Assembly: GCA_027574665.1 (NCBI GenBank)
Contig: CM050648.1
Span: forward strand, 138,818,175-138,882,174
Direction: 5' to 3'
Origin: Rhynochetos jubatus
Lineage: Eukaryota > Chordata > Aves > Eurypygiformes > Rhynochetidae
DNA length: 64,000 nucleotides
Below, piece after piece: positions 24,946 to 38,076 of this stretch (position 1 is its first letter; each line of letters begins with the position of its first letter). Position numbers and translations under genes: made by a program. The notes beneath the pieces are model-generated. The model was not told the DNA's origin and made no database searches. It saw only the letters and a program-made list of their open reading frames with translations.

Positions 24946-26147
24946 TCAGCAGATACTGGTCCTGAGAATTTTTCATGTTGAAACATTAGTTCTCCTAGTA
25001 AATTCTATAAACATAAATTCTAATCCATTTCTTATGACCAGGCAAGATTAAAACTTTCCCAGAGTACTATTAAATATCAGTATGAAAAACAGATTGCCAG
25101 AAGCTTGTAGGTCTCATTTCAAACCAGCAAACATATTGAGAATAACCCTTTGAACAACATCTCTCACCATGAAAGACTATATCTAAAATTACAAACTAAT
25201 TAAGCAGTCACTTGATGAGCAGCAGTAGTGAAGGAAATTAGTTTGCCTTTAGAAAAGAGCCTTGTCTTTCGGTTATCCAGTGCCTCATCAGGTGTGAGCT
25301 CTCAGGGTTCCTCGGCTCATTCAGAACAGGGTATCTCCTGGATCCTCTAGTGCCTGGCATTGCAGCTGAGCCTCTGCTGCAGCCTTTCCTTCACTGGGAT
25401 CATCAGTTTATAACTCTCATTCAGCTGCTCTTTTTCATGGAATTTGTAGGAAATCAAGTAGTGCTTGTCTGACAAATTGGGCCAAAACTAACCAATAGGT
25501 TTAAAAATTAGGGCTAAGGCTAGCAGCTGGATATACAGATCACACAATTGCATTGGCCTTGTTTACTTGGGAAACTGAGCTAGCAAAAAGCCCTAAGAGC
25601 CATTGGAGCAAGATCCAAGGTCATCCTAACCTGTTCTGATCCATCAGCTGAAATCATGTTAATCTACCAAGTATGAAAGGTTAAAAGCTCCTCTGTCAGT
25701 TCAATTTGTTATTAGAATATAGAATAGCTAGAGGAAAACACATTTCCGCTGCTAAGCGTAGCATTTCATTCTGTGTGCATTAGGGAATTCATATTTAGAA
25801 AAATTGCCAGGAAAATTCATGCTTTAGCATATGTCATATATGTTTTGTGACATCAGAGAGAAGGGATCCATAAAGCGCAAATTAAATACTTTGGAAAATA
25901 AAATAATACAGGCAAAAAATGTTCTTTAGTCATCACCAACGCCAGTCTAATAGTACTGCAAATTTAAGTGAGCATTTATCTTAGATACAACCTAGATACG
26001 TTACTGGATATTCTGAGCTCCTGAAAAGCAATTTGAATTTTTTGATTGGGACTCTGCGATTTTTCTTTCCTCCATTGTACAATATTGGCTAATATACTGT
26101 AATATTATCAGAAAGGGAGAGTCATAGTCATACAAGCAGATTACAGA

Positions 26148-26191
26148 TTGGATCACTGACAGCACTGTCTTGGATCACTGACCACATTGTC
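26148..26191. repeat. 22-bp imperfect tandem duplication
   Basis: Two adjacent 22-base units start TTGGATCACTGAC at 26148 and 26170. They differ at about three positions, so the duplication is older than the one at 8151. Confidence 0.9.
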
Positions 26192-26870
26192 TTTACAGGC
26201 AGCTTCCTGACAGGTGTCTAAAGTCAGATCCTGTGTAAGAAAGTCATTTCACCACATGGGAAGCAAAATACATGTTTGATATTGATATTTATTTGTTTCT
26301 GTTCAACAATATTTCAAACAAGAAAATTACTGAATTTGTTTATGGTATAGAGAAAAAGGTACCTAGTTTGTATATGAAAAGCATGAAGAACTATAAATTT
26401 AGGGTAATTTCTGCTCTGACTTTGCACTCAGCATCTTCTAGACTAAATATCCAGCCTTGGCGTTAGGCTGAAACCCTGTTTCCATTACAGTCCTGTTGTG
26501 GAACAAGGATGTGTAAAGCAGACTATCCAATTAAATAATCATGTCTAGCAGAAGGATTTAAATTGAACAAAACTGCATAAGATCTAATGCAGATGAGGAA
26601 AAATAAAGTCTATGTTCAAACAGCTTCAACTGCAAAGGTACATTTGGGAGCTGGGGCACTTATGTTGTAGAGCTCTTGTTTTTGGAGGAGGAGCTGAACT
26701 TTTTTGAAATGTATTAAAGATGAGTAGCTGTGTTGCATAAAGAGGAAATACCACATCCTGCATCCAAGAAGTTGCCATTGATATCAGCAGGAAGTGTACC
26801 CACACAAACTGAACAGAGAATAGAGATTATTTGACTGGTCAATCACTTTCAATTCTGAGTTTTATTACAG

Positions 26871-26975
26871 ATCACTGTCTTAAATTTGGATGACCATCAC
26901 TCTTCAGAACTTCCAGCTAGGAGAAACTGGAGCACTTAAGATAGGCATCACTTAGCAACAACAATCTCACAAATA
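26871..26975 (+). pseudogene. LRRC9: LRRC9 LRR exon with stop and frameshifts
   Basis: The acceptor (gttttattacag) ends at 26870. The frame opens ITVLNLDDHHSSELPA. Similarity then moves to a second frame from 26921: EKLEHLR, TAG (26942-26944), ASLSNNNLT. A third frame gives IEGI. Mammals read [34 protein letters not shown]. The TAG replaces tryptophan (TGG-to-TAG). This is the most damaged exon that can still be recognised. Confidence 0.85.
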
Positions 26976-27224
26976 GAAGGAATAGTCTTGTCTTAACCTC
27001 AAACTCACTTTAGATGAAAACTGCATTTCAACACTAGATGGTACTATACTTACTGTGGTAGCGATAATGCAGGCTGTTAAGCTGGGACACAGCAGAAATG
27101 TTTCATTATAGTGAATTTTTATAGAGGGTGAGTTTTCACTTGCTGCCAACGGAGTGAGTTTTTCGAATATTAAAAAATCTGAGTGTATCTTTAGCAGAAT
27201 TTAGAAGAAAGGGAGTGAGGCAGA

Positions 27225-27324
27225 ACAGTGATGTTCCAGCAAAATAAGAATTTCTTATTAAAATTTACATATTTATCTATGTTTAATGATCTAATTCACC
27301 TAATGATTATTAATCTAGTTACAG
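27225..27324 (+). pseudogene. LRRC9: LRRC9 LRR exon remnant
   Basis: The peptide KNFLLKFTYLSMFNDLIHL aligns ungapped with mammalian NNNLLTGWEEHTFDNMLHL. The donor is probably GTGGAC at 27325, after ACAG. The 5' boundary is unclear. The mammalian segment just upstream (an LRR with LEELTLDGN) was not found, and the following segments up to 29205 are also missing. An inserted CR1 lies at 27719. Confidence 0.5.
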
Positions 27325-27718
27325 GTGGACCCAGTAACACAAACTGTGCCACTTGTAACTTGATTTACCTTTTGTATCATCCACCTTTTTTCTACTTTGG
27401 CTCTGTAACTCCACTCCCCTTAGCTGACTGCCAGCTGGGGTGTACTTAGACTGCAAAATAAAAAGTGAGGCTAAGGCTACTGGTAAAACAAAAGGCAGCT
27501 TTCGCCTGACACTCCAAAAGGCATCTCCAGCTAATTTACTCACCAAATGCAGTTTTGCCTTTATTTCTGTTCTTTAGAATAATAATTCTTTTTCTTTAGT
27601 AGAAAAACCCCATGCTTTTTTCTACTTAGGGTTTAACTAATCTGAGAATTTTGGACATGATTAGAAAATGAATAGGCTGGAAAAAAGATCACTACATGCT
27701 ATTTGTATTATTCACCAT

Positions 27719-27914
27719 GGAATCATCATAGAAGGGTTTGGGTTGGAAGGGAGCCTAAAGATCATCTAGTGGCAACCCCCCTGCCATGGGCAGGGACACC
27801 CTCCACTAGACCAGGTTGCTCCAAGCCTCATCCAGCCTGGCCTTGAACACTTCCAGGGATGGGGCACCCACAGCTTCTCTGGGCAACCTGTCCCAGTGCC
27901 TCACCACCCTCTCT
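27719..27914 (-). mobile_element. CR1 LINE 3' fragment
   Basis: About 195 bases starting ATCATAGAAGGGTTTGGGTTGG and ending abruptly in CCTCACCACCCTCTC. It is the same subfamily as the 17181 copy and is 5'-truncated in the usual way. It lies between LRRC9 exon remnants at 27225 and 29205, in an interval where expected exons are missing. Confidence 0.95.
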
Positions 27915-29204
27915 CAAAGCCTTAGATGGCATTGCAGTAGTAAGTTATTCTGTATGCAAGTTATTACTATAACTTTTTTAAAAATAGGTCTTTAACAAAT
28001 CAAGACCCAGCTGACCAAACTTGTTAATATGTGTGTAAACTTTTCATATAGTCCATAATACTCCATTCTCTGTTTCTGTCTCTCTGTAGTCATTTTGAGG
28101 TAGGAATTGTCTTTTTTCTAATAATACCTAGAACATTAGTGTAACAAAAGTGCTTTACACAGCACTAGTCACACTTGTTTACAGACATCATCCTTGACCA
28201 TAATCTTTAGGAAAGTATTTCTATGAGTTGCATGTATTTGTATTCTTAGAGACGTATTTGTATTTTTTTCTTTCCCATTATCCCACATCTGTCAGTGAAA
28301 GTCCCTACCTGATGTGAAGACAATTTTCATGGCCCAGTCCATGATAGTCATCTTTTGACCTTAAATAGCCCAGAATGTCTTCAGCAACGGTATCACCCTG
28401 CCAGGAATATTGGCGTCAATATACTGGTGGAATAGAGCAGGCGTTGCTCATAAAGAAATTGTAATGCCTTTTAGTTTGACTCTTGGTTTCAAGAGACTTT
28501 TAAGATGTGAGGACAGATTCAAGTATTTAAACATTCTTGTCAGGATTATTTTCTGCAAGGACATTCATTCCCTGGAGGCTTTGTTGTAAAAGGTTGTAGA
28601 GCAATACTGACTATGAGCCTTTTAAGGTATCACAATTGCAAACCTTGAATATCTTGAAGAGATGTATCAACTGCACAGTTAGGAATTCCTAAAAATTACT
28701 TGAGGAATGTCTATCTGAAACAGAGTATCCTGATTCTACCACTAGGTAGTAACAAGTACCTTGCAAGCAGGCTTTAACACAGCTGAGGTGCCCCATTACG
28801 ATCTCTGTGGTACTTTGACAGGCACCACATGCCTGGAGAACGGAATACTCTATCTGACCAATTGCAGCTCCAGTGCTGCTGAAAAGCAATGAAAACCAGC
28901 CTGAGAGGTAGGGAACTGGAATTTCAGTAATGTGATATAGAAGCAAACAGAGCAGACCATTGAAAGCCTTTGCCTTTAGTGTCAGAATCAAATAAATTAT
29001 TTACTGCTGGTAAAAAGAACTGTGAATTTGTTGTGAGATTTACCTTGGAGTGCTACATTCATAGGAGTACATTGCATTTCTTATCCCAAAGCCAGCATGT
29101 TATGAATCTACTCATGCTATATATCTCATTTCTACCTTACTTTTCTGTTACTTGTATTCTAACTCCGTATTTGGGTTATTTTAATTTTTTTTTACTTAAT
29201 TCAG

Positions 29205-29313
29205 AGCTGTAGAGCTGGTTCTAGCAGACCAGTTTAGAAATCTATGCAGCATGAATTTACAGAACAATAATTTCATGTCTTTCAGGGATTTAATCGTCCT
29301 TCCTGATGCCCAG
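29205..29313 (+). pseudogene. LRRC9: LRRC9 exon, open
   Basis: A T-rich acceptor (ttacttaattcag) ends at 29204 and the donor GTGGGT starts at 29314. The peptide reads AVELVLADQFRNLCSMNL then QNNNFMSFRDLIVLPDAQ. It matches mammalian TVDLIPVDQFRNVCNVNL and QNNHLTSFSGLIYLPN. It joins in frame to the exon at 29676, only 362 bases downstream. Confidence 0.9.
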
Positions 29314-29675
29314 GTGGGTTCAAGACATATTATTACAAAAAAATAGAAAATACTATTAATGCTAAACTAATTTCCTTTGATTTAAAATACAGTCTTTAAT
29401 CTTCTTTCATACCCTGTTGTTTGTGGGGCTTTGTAACAACACTGATCAATCAGCACAACACTGATTGCAACTGCAACCACTGTTTCAATTTTACCACATT
29501 GTTGCAGAAATCTGATCCAAAATCAATTAATTGCACCATTATCTTTTAGGCATTTAAAATGATCAGTCATCTCTCTGAAGTTCTAATTTCTGAATCAGAA
29601 AAATGTAGCTGGCCGTTTTGCTAATGTGTTAGCAGAGAAACGTCCTGTTTCATTAATTATGTTTCCATTTGACAG

Positions 29676-29815
29676 GTATCGTGTCTGAACTACAATCACA
29701 TTGAATCAATACTGCCTGGAAAAAGGCTCCCAAATCAAGTAATAAATAGGCAGCAGCTGGACTGAAAGGTGGCCTCTCATGGCTATGGACAGGAAGGACT
29801 TGCCAAAGAAAGCAA
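29676..29815 (+). pseudogene. LRRC9: LRRC9 exon with premature stop
   Basis: The acceptor (tttccatttgacag) ends at 29675 and the donor GTACCA starts at 29816. The peptide reads VSCLNYNHIESILPGKRL, then INRQQLD, TGA (29763-29765), KVASHGYGQEGLAKES. It matches mammalian VLCLNYNHIESIMPRLK and KVPSSGYGQQGISK on both sides of the stop, so the exon is still readable through the lesion. Confidence 0.9.
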
Positions 29816-32056
29816 GTACCATCAACTTTTAAAATATACCTTTGTCTCTCCTTTATTCCACTGAGGAGAAAGGAGGTGTCTTCAGCATCAGTAGCTGTGG
29901 ATCTCCCTTTTTACCCCTCCTAGCTTGAAGAAACCCTGTACACTTGCTTGTTTGTTTGTTTTGCACACATGTGGTATGTTTAGCATCACCTAGTTGGCTT
30001 TTCTTTTCCAAGTTCTTTGTGAGGTCGCTTTTTCATCGAACTAACTATACCAGGCTGCTGTCATCTGTCTTTTGTAGCCTATTGCAGAAGTCTAAGGCAG
30101 ACATTGAAGTGTTTTCACCTTCCCACAAAGGATTTCATGTTGAGTAAGGAGCCACCTTCCTCTCTCTGGCTGTTGGTTTGATGTGGGAGAATGTGGACAT
30201 GTATCTCTGATCAGACTGATCGTTGATATTCTGCCTTCATTCTTTACTTAGATTTGTACAACATTACACTACAAAATTTTAGGAATGTATTCGGATAGTG
30301 AGGAACATATTGAGATAGTATTTCAGTCCCTTGAGCCTGACCTGTGAAAATTCAGCTGCCTTACTTCTGCAACATTGTGTGTAGTCTAAGCAGTCATTCA
30401 TCCTGCCATTAAACCTCCTTTCCTCTGCTCATTTCTCAGGTGATACTCTTTCCGTCACCCTCTGAAGGAGATGGGCATACTTCTTCCTTTTGCCAGCAAC
30501 GTTAGATCAGCCTGTGTCCTAAAGAGCATTTTCAAATTACCTTTCAGTTTGCATTTCCCAGCAGTGTGCTCTTTCAGGTCTGAAACTTCCAGGACCTGTC
30601 AGGATTCATTTACTTATATGTGCATGGATAAGGCAACACCCATATTCCAATTCGGTTTCATTGTTACCAGACTAGTCTTGCAAAGTCACCACACAGAGTT
30701 CCCTCTCTGCATTGGTCAAGTTTCATAAAAGTTAACAGTGACAGAGCATCAGAGAACCCTGCAAAACCTCGCTGTTATGTGTGTGCTTCTCAAGACTTCA
30801 ACCCGGCCCTCCTGGTCTTCCTCCTTTGCATATGCTCAGCATCTGGAGTGTGGGAAAAACATGGATTGGTTTTCAGCTTTTCTGGGCAAAAGGGATATTG
30901 GTAGAAGCACACAAGGATATGGGCTGTTTGGATTTTCATCATAGTGTGAGAAATTTCAGTGCTCACTATGCTTACCTGCTTCCTCGGGAGAGAGGAACAT
31001 TCTTTATACAGACTGGGGGCTCAAAAAGAACTAGAAATATTTGTTCAGCAACCGTAGGAATGCCTCTCTTGTTGATGGGTGCAGCTTTTTTACACTAACG
31101 CCTTCTAGTTTCCTCCCCTTTCCCTTTTTAAATATTGACAAACTTTAGTTTTCTTGCAGGCCACTGAAACCTGGCTGATGTTCCCAAACTTAGTGCCAGT
31201 CGACATAAAGAGTTCATGGTGTTTCTCAACCAGCTTTTTCAAATGTGACTTACACAGAGTCTCTGATTTAAACACGCCAGATTCTAGCTCAGTAGCTGCT
31301 ACTTAACTACCTTTAAGTAGTACTGGAATGGAAATTATCTCATTACTACTGTGTGGTATGAATAATACTGCCCTTTTTTTCCCCTACAAATGCAGCACAG
31401 AAGTATTTAGTGGACAACTATGCTCCATCTCAGATTTATTGATACTTCTACCATCTTCAGCTAGTAATGATCTAATGCCATTGGCAGGATTAGTTTTGTT
31501 ATTGGTATGCTTTCAAACTCTTTCTTACTGTTCTTAATGCTACAAGCCATTGATGTCCCCTTATGTCCATTTGTTCTTTTCATCAATTTTTTGCACATTT
31601 TCCCTTCTTACAGTCAATTTCTTTATTTTTCCATTTATTAAAGCTGCTTTTAATTTCCCACTAAGTGGATACAGTCTTTTTAATGACTGTTGCCTTCTTC
31701 CACAATTGTGAGACAGGAGCAAACATTTTCTTAAACCTTCCCCAGATCCACTTGAAACTTTCTTCAGCAGTTGAATTAGCTCTTAATTTTTGTAGCCTTG
31801 TGAGATAAGTCTGTGAAAAGCATAAAATACACATACTACATATTTACACATCTTAACACAAATTAATATTACATATTCACATATAGTTGGATACTGGTTT
31901 TTTGTGATGTGTGAACATAAGTCACTGGCTGCTCAGCAATCACCAATATTTAGTGGTTTTATGAAAACTGAGGTTGCTAAGGTCACTGTTTCGTTAGCTG
32001 GGTTGTAAGGAAGAATTAAAGCTGAAATGATTTCACAAGGTTTCCTTGCTACACAG

Positions 32057-32164
32057 AACGGTCTTTTGACTCTTCATCTGGAGCAAAACCAAATACAAGA
32101 ACTGAACAGTTTACAAACTTCAGTAAAATTACGGAAACTCTTTCTGGACTTTTATAGAAGTCAG
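32057..32164 (+). pseudogene. LRRC9: LRRC9 LRR exon, open (36 codons)
   Basis: The acceptor (ccttgctacacag) ends at 32056 and the donor GTACAG starts at 32165. The peptide reads NGLLTLHLEQNQIQELNSL then VKLRKLFLDFYRSQ. It matches mammalian SSLLALHLEENRLRELGKL and VKLEKLFLGYNK. Length is a multiple of three with no lesion, although the LRR asparagine (GYN) has become DFY. The two LRR exons expected between 29815 and here were not found. Confidence 0.85.
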
Positions 32165-33465
32165 GTACAGTATATTTTTGTTAATGCTGTAGATTCAGTG
32201 GGGTAAATGTTGTGGACTGTTTTCAGACAAAATTCCCATTTTTTTCTATGGATTTGCTTGAGTAAAATTACCAGTATTTTCCCCTAAATATATATATATA
32301 CACCAGTTGCAAAATTTTTGAGAACTCCTGACAATTGGTGTGGTTTTAAACTTTTGGGTAGGAATCTTTTGAACTAGAAAACTTCAAGGTACTCCCAGTC
32401 TTAAGGTGGTCTCCAAACACAGAAAGCCAGCGAGTATATTCATTTGCACTGTTAGATAAACTAGATGTGTATTTCATCTTATACACTATTTACTCTTTAT
32501 AATCATTAAAACTCTTCAGATTTCTCCATAACCAGGTCAATCCTAAGTATCTCCTTTTACTGTTTTAAAGCTGAAAGCTTCATCATATGCGTGATGATCA
32601 CACGGCCCCAGTGTGCCTGTCGCAGTGCCGTACTGTGATCAGGAGGCACTCATTCTTCAGCAGACTGCGAATGCATAGTGATGCAAGCCAAATTCCATAT
32701 GTATGTGTTTGCATGAGTATGTTGCAGTGATGGGCTGTCCTTTCAATATTGCAAAGCAGGTCAGATCTGTGAAGGAAAATCAAAATATGTTAAAGGATTT
32801 CTGAAATACTCGATTTTATTTTTAAAATGGCTCAATAGCAATCTTTCTGTTGCTTTGCACATCACTCCTTGAACAAGTCCCAAAGGGAAATTTCAGGTTT
32901 CTTTATTTCCAGACATGCTTCTGCTTTTCAGTGTAGTACTGTTGGTTTTCCTTTTTTATCCCTGGGAACGAACTATGTAAACGAACGCAGTAAAGAAGAC
33001 TCCAGCCTTTCTGATTTTATGAATACATAGCTATGGGACAGAAGACAGCTCACACTTTCACCCAGCAGAAAAGTCTTTCCTGGTAACCATAAGGGACAAG
33101 TAGAACACAGTGGGGCCAAGGGTTTGAATAAAGTTTGTAGGATCTCAGCTTCATGTATTTAAGTATCTTTGCACTGCTGAGCTATAATGTATCATTAAAT
33201 ATAAACAAAAATATATTTTTCATTGTCAGTTTTGAGAAAAAATGTAGCTTTCTAAGTTTCAGTTGAAAATATAGCTAATACTATAGGTTTTCATCAATAG
33301 ACCTTTGAAGATCAGCTGGAAAGTGGAAGTTCTAAATTCCCCTTCTTTTTACCATAAACCAGCAGTTTCTGGTCTAAAGGAACAGCTGAAAACCCAGGGA
33401 AGAGAGATGTCAGGGGCATGTTGGAGCAGCAGTACATGTGATGCAGCCATGCACTCTGTTTTCAG

Positions 33466-33640
33466 TGGTTGATTCAAAAGAATATTTTTGCACTTATGAC
33501 ATTTTTTTTTAATCCAACTTTCCAAGGGTTATACAGAGTGGGAAATGAGCTGGCTTCTGAAACGGATGATGAAATAGCAGGAGAATTTCAAGCAAACTGA
33601 GTGTTACCCAGTAATGGCAAGAACAGTCATGCTCTTCACA
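33466..33640 (+). pseudogene. LRRC9: LRRC9 C-terminal LRR-cap exon, truncated
   Basis: The acceptor (actctgttttcag) ends at 33465. The frame reads WLIQKNIFALMTFFFNPTFQ then ASETDDEIAGEFQAN, followed by TGA at 33598-33600. It matches mammalian KMLHRHMLIFRLPNLQ and SDDRAKAEFHLAE. After the stop, faint similarity continues (GKNS). About the last 90 residues of the mammalian protein have no visible counterpart downstream, so this is the last part I can place. Confidence 0.7.
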
Positions 33641-36600
33641 AGGCATAAAGATGAACAGATTTCTCTTGGGAAATTGCTATTCCAAGGTTTCCTTCTTTAG
33701 AATTGCAGGCCTAGACACTCTCCTGAAAGAGAATCCAGTTGGTGGGCTCATCTGTCTCCTATACAATGTGGCATCAGGAGGTACATCTCACAGTGTAATA
33801 GTAAGCATCAGTGCCCGCCACTATGGTTCACACTTTGGATACCTTATTGCCTGTCATTTTCAATAACATTGTATATTAAATTAGAAAAATATCGCTAGCC
33901 TTTTCTGTCTGCAGCACAGCCTGCATCTCAACACTGGGCCTTCTCTAAGGCTGATTCCTAGTCACGTCTCTGCAGGGTGCACAGTGTGCTTGAATCCTCA
34001 TATGTGCTAAGGGCCATGAGAAGCTGCTGTCGCCTGGGCTAACTTGATGAGGAAGGTATAAATTTGCCCACAGCATGCCATTTTGTCAGTAAAAAGTGTC
34101 AGTTATACATGGGCACTTAAAGTTGCAAAACGTTGCTCAAAGGTATGTAGCAATTAATGCAGAGTTTGGATTCTCTTTCTAGGAGAGGAGCATTGGTGTA
34201 AAGTATGGTTCAAACGTTTACTGATGTAGCCGAGGTACTATCAGACTGACTTCTTGGACAAGGACCCCGTTTCTGGCTTAATTTGTAGTTTCTTTGCACA
34301 GGGTCTGCTCAAGAAAAACCACCGTCCATTGCTTGTGTTTTGACCACCAGTAAATGCAGAAGAGAGGATGAGAGCTGACTACCAGCCCCTGGAAGAAGTA
34401 AAGTAAATGCTATTCAAATTCCAAGGAGAATATTCATGTGACCTATAACGGGTGCCTAATGTGGTTATCATAGCATTAAAATAGATTTTTGTCTCCCTTC
34501 CAGATAGACTTTCTGAAGCAATCTCAGGTTTGTGTAGTCAGGAAAAGTGAGAGACATGCTAGCTGCTCCCTTTCTCCAGAATTTAATGAGTGTGAGGACC
34601 TATAACTGGGTCATTCTATCATCCTGCCAGGAAGATGCCTATCGTTTGGTAGTAACTTATACTCACCCTGAAGTTCCATGCTGCGGCAAATCCACTGATT
34701 TTTTTGAGCAGAGCTCACCCTCAGCGCATACTCTTGTGCACTTACACAGCTTTTGGATAGTCTAGGCTACAGGCTGAATGAGGTCGTGGGGAGAAATTAA
34801 ATTTGTAGGTGCATATTTGATGAACCAAATCCTCATACGTAGTTGAGCAGATGCACAACCAGTGTCATGCAAGTCATGTCCATGCAGATCAAGAACAGAA
34901 GTAAGAGAAGTACCCATACTTTCCAGGGTATCTATGTCTGATAATTTTTTAAAAAAGTTTCAGGGGAACCTAACTCTCTTACCTCATAATGTTACTTCAT
35001 ACTGCAGTATCACAGCAATGCTGCATTGATGTTTTCATCTGCAGTTTCAGAGTGCGCTATTCAACATTATAACTTCTCTGTCCATCTTTTCTTGGTAAAT
35101 TGGGTTCTTGACACACCTGATTTCAATTTATCTTCCTGCTGGTAGTTACTTTCATAATTTTGTTCAACTATAATTTGATAATGCAATATCATATTGTCTT
35201 GTCTTGAAAGATACCATCCTCTCCCATCTGTATCCATTGTCAATACTTTTAACACAGCTAATATTCTTCATTTATTGCTTTGCCCATAAACCTGTTGCTT
35301 TGTGTTAGCTCTCACTGTCCCTCCTCCTCAAAGACCTTGACTCCATCGCTGTGGTTCAGGCTTGTCTACCCCTATGCCTCTTGTTGAGAGTGAGGACATC
35401 TCCTAATGCCTTGAGATGCCCTTGCATACCATGAACTGACCACCGTTACTGGTCATCAAAACCCCTTTTTCACTGCCCTATTTCTACCTTTGCCACTCCT
35501 TTTGTTAGGAAGGGTCTCCCTAGACAAGCCACCTTGTTTTCCTCCAGACTTTACCCTGAAACTCTCACTGGCTATGAAACCAAAAGAAAGCTTCACAGCA
35601 GTTGGTCATCTGCTGTGACCATTGTCTGTCACACTGACCGATTTTATTGCTCATTATTTTCTTGTGCTCACCCATCTGTCAGTCTGTCTGCATTCATCGG
35701 ATGTGCCTCATCTCATTTCACAATATAAGTTCACTGGAACAGAGATTTTTAGTAGGATTCACTGTTAGGTATCCTAAATACAAGAATAACAACAGCAAGG
35801 AGTCCAGAGAGAAGGCCAGCCCAGCACGTGTCTCCTATGAACAGAAGGTTCATTGTCTCTGTGATCCTGTTTATCACTAAGACCCTACTCACTAAAAGAC
35901 TTTGTTGTCCCACAGCAGACCTGTGTTTTCTCTATCACAGCATGAAACTTCTCTGGAGATTTGTTTGATGAACATAATTCTTTCCTTCCAGCTCAAAAGA
36001 CTGCAGTATGCATTTTAATCATTTGCTTCCCAGAAGGATCAATAGAGTAATGAGGAGATCTAGGGTCTGTTCCCACTCTGTGGTGTGCAAGCCAGTTCTC
36101 TCTTCATGTCTCAATTTCGTATTTATGGAGCCCAGAAACGGTTCTTTTACGTACCTGAAACATAAGGACTAATGATGACGAGAAGCATCCAGATGATCCA
36201 TTTTGTTCTCCTGTCCTCATCAGCCTGTCCAGCTTTGCCTCGAACCTCTTTGCGTTATAAATAAAAGCACTACCAGGAGACACCTACGCCACAAGGTTAT
36301 TCTGCTCCAACTGTCTCCTTAAATTTTTACTGCCATGATGCTGTCACCATGCCCAACTACATCTAAACTGTCGCTGAGCTGCAAATACTACTTGATGCAC
36401 TGAATCTAACACCTTTGCTGCTATCTTACACGTCCCACAACTATGGGTTATGTCCTTATTGCATCCTTGCATAAATTTCTTGGCATATATATTTTCTTCT
36501 GTACAGAAACCCCTTTAGCAGGATATCAGCTTCTAGGTACTACCAGAATAAATGCTATTATTTGCTACTGATATTAGTGATATCTTCACTGTTTTGCCAA

Positions 36601-37609
36601 ATCTCAGTTTTCACATGGATAGTAGGTCACCGCTGAAACCAGATAGGTTAAAATTCGTGTACACTTGGCTTCTGTCACAGAACTTCATCTGTCAAGAACA
36701 TGTTATCACAGATCTCCGTCTGGCTACATTAATATCTCTGTTTGCAGACTCGGGACCTCAGTCAGTTAGTGAAACACATTTTCCCACTTGAAGCCACAAT
36801 GCTTGTATACAGAGTTCAAAGCACTTCTGGATTGAGTAATTTCATGTGTAAATGTTTCATGTCAAAACTGACCTGTGCTTTTATTCATTGGACATCACTT
36901 AAATAAAAACATGGCAGAATAGAAGCATGTTAAGACTATATCTTTAGAGAAATCTCTGTTTTATATTCAGGTTCAGTGAAGATGTTATACCTCATTAACT
37001 ACAACAGAACTGAGCCATTTTCTCATTAGATCGTTCAAGTGGAACAACACAAAAGATTTTTCAAGTTTGTCAGTTGCATTTTAAAGTGCTTGTTAGAAAG
37101 CAAGAATTGAAACCGTATGGTGTTGTTTAAGCTTAAAAAGTGCTTTTGATCTTAAGCTTCAAAAGAGACTTTCCCAGCAGAAAGTAGGCTAGCACTTTAT
37201 TTAGTGTTGGTTTAGGCAGACACCAGAACACTCTACATAATATTTTCCTTTTTCTTGCTATTGAAATCTCTTTTAACGTTTTCACTCCTGAATTGGAGAT
37301 GATTTACAGGAGGCAATCAATCACTGCCATTGTACTGTACCCAGTGCTAACAAATCAGCACAGACTGACACACAGCCTTAAATCAGTTGCTACAAGAAGT
37401 GGTGGTCATAAAGTGAGACTTACGAACTGCCAAGTATTTTAAAATATCATAAAGATCCTTCCAAAGCTGAATTTTTATCATCCCCCTGCCAACCATCCCC
37501 TGTAATGGGTATACATTTGAAAATTTATTGGTTTCCATCTTTCTCAGTAAAAACTTGTTCAGTGCATTACAGTAGCTTGTTCTTGAAGTGGTTACAATTT
37601 TATTTCAAG
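33641..37609. other. Non-coding stretch after LRRC9 remnant
   Basis: About 4 kb of AT-rich single-copy DNA. I looked for the missing LRRC9 C-terminal exons and for a neighbouring gene and saw none. Short frames (for example 33651, 34547 and 36552, about 70-80 codons) lack splice context and similarity. No repeat family was recognised. Confidence 0.6.
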
Positions 37610-38076
37610 CGAGTCCAGAGGAGGCCACAAAGATGCTCCAAGGGCTGGAGCCCCTCTGCTATGGGGACAGGCTGAGAGAATTGGGCTTGTTCAGCCTGGA
37701 GAAGAAAAGGCTCCGGGGAGACATGATAGCACCTTCCAGTACCTGAAGGGGCCTACAAGTAAGCTGGGGGGTACTTTTTACAAGGGCCTGTAGTGACAGG
37801 GCAAGGGATAATGAGTTTAAACTGAAAGTGGGGAGCTTTAGATTAGATATCCGGAAGAAGTTCTTCATGGAGGGAGTGGTGAGGCACTGGAACAGGCTGC
37901 CCAGAGAAGCTGTGGATGCCCCATACCTGGCTGTCCTCAAGGCCAGGCTGGATGAGGCTTGGAGCAACCTGGTCTAGTGGAGGGTGTCCCTGCCCATGGC
38001 AGGGGGCTCGGAACTGGATGACCTTTAAGGTCCTTCCAACCAAAAACATGTTATGATTCTGTGATTCTACGATTTG
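37610..38076 (+). mobile_element. CR1 LINE 3' fragment with octamer tail
   Basis: Plus-strand CR1 of about 465 bases, from GAGTCCAGAGGAGGCCAC to a tail of three imperfect octamers (GATTCTGT, GATTCTAC, GATTTGAG). It includes the last part of the ORF2 reverse transcriptase, read as long open frames on the opposite strand and therefore not functional. It is 5'-truncated. Confidence 0.95.
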
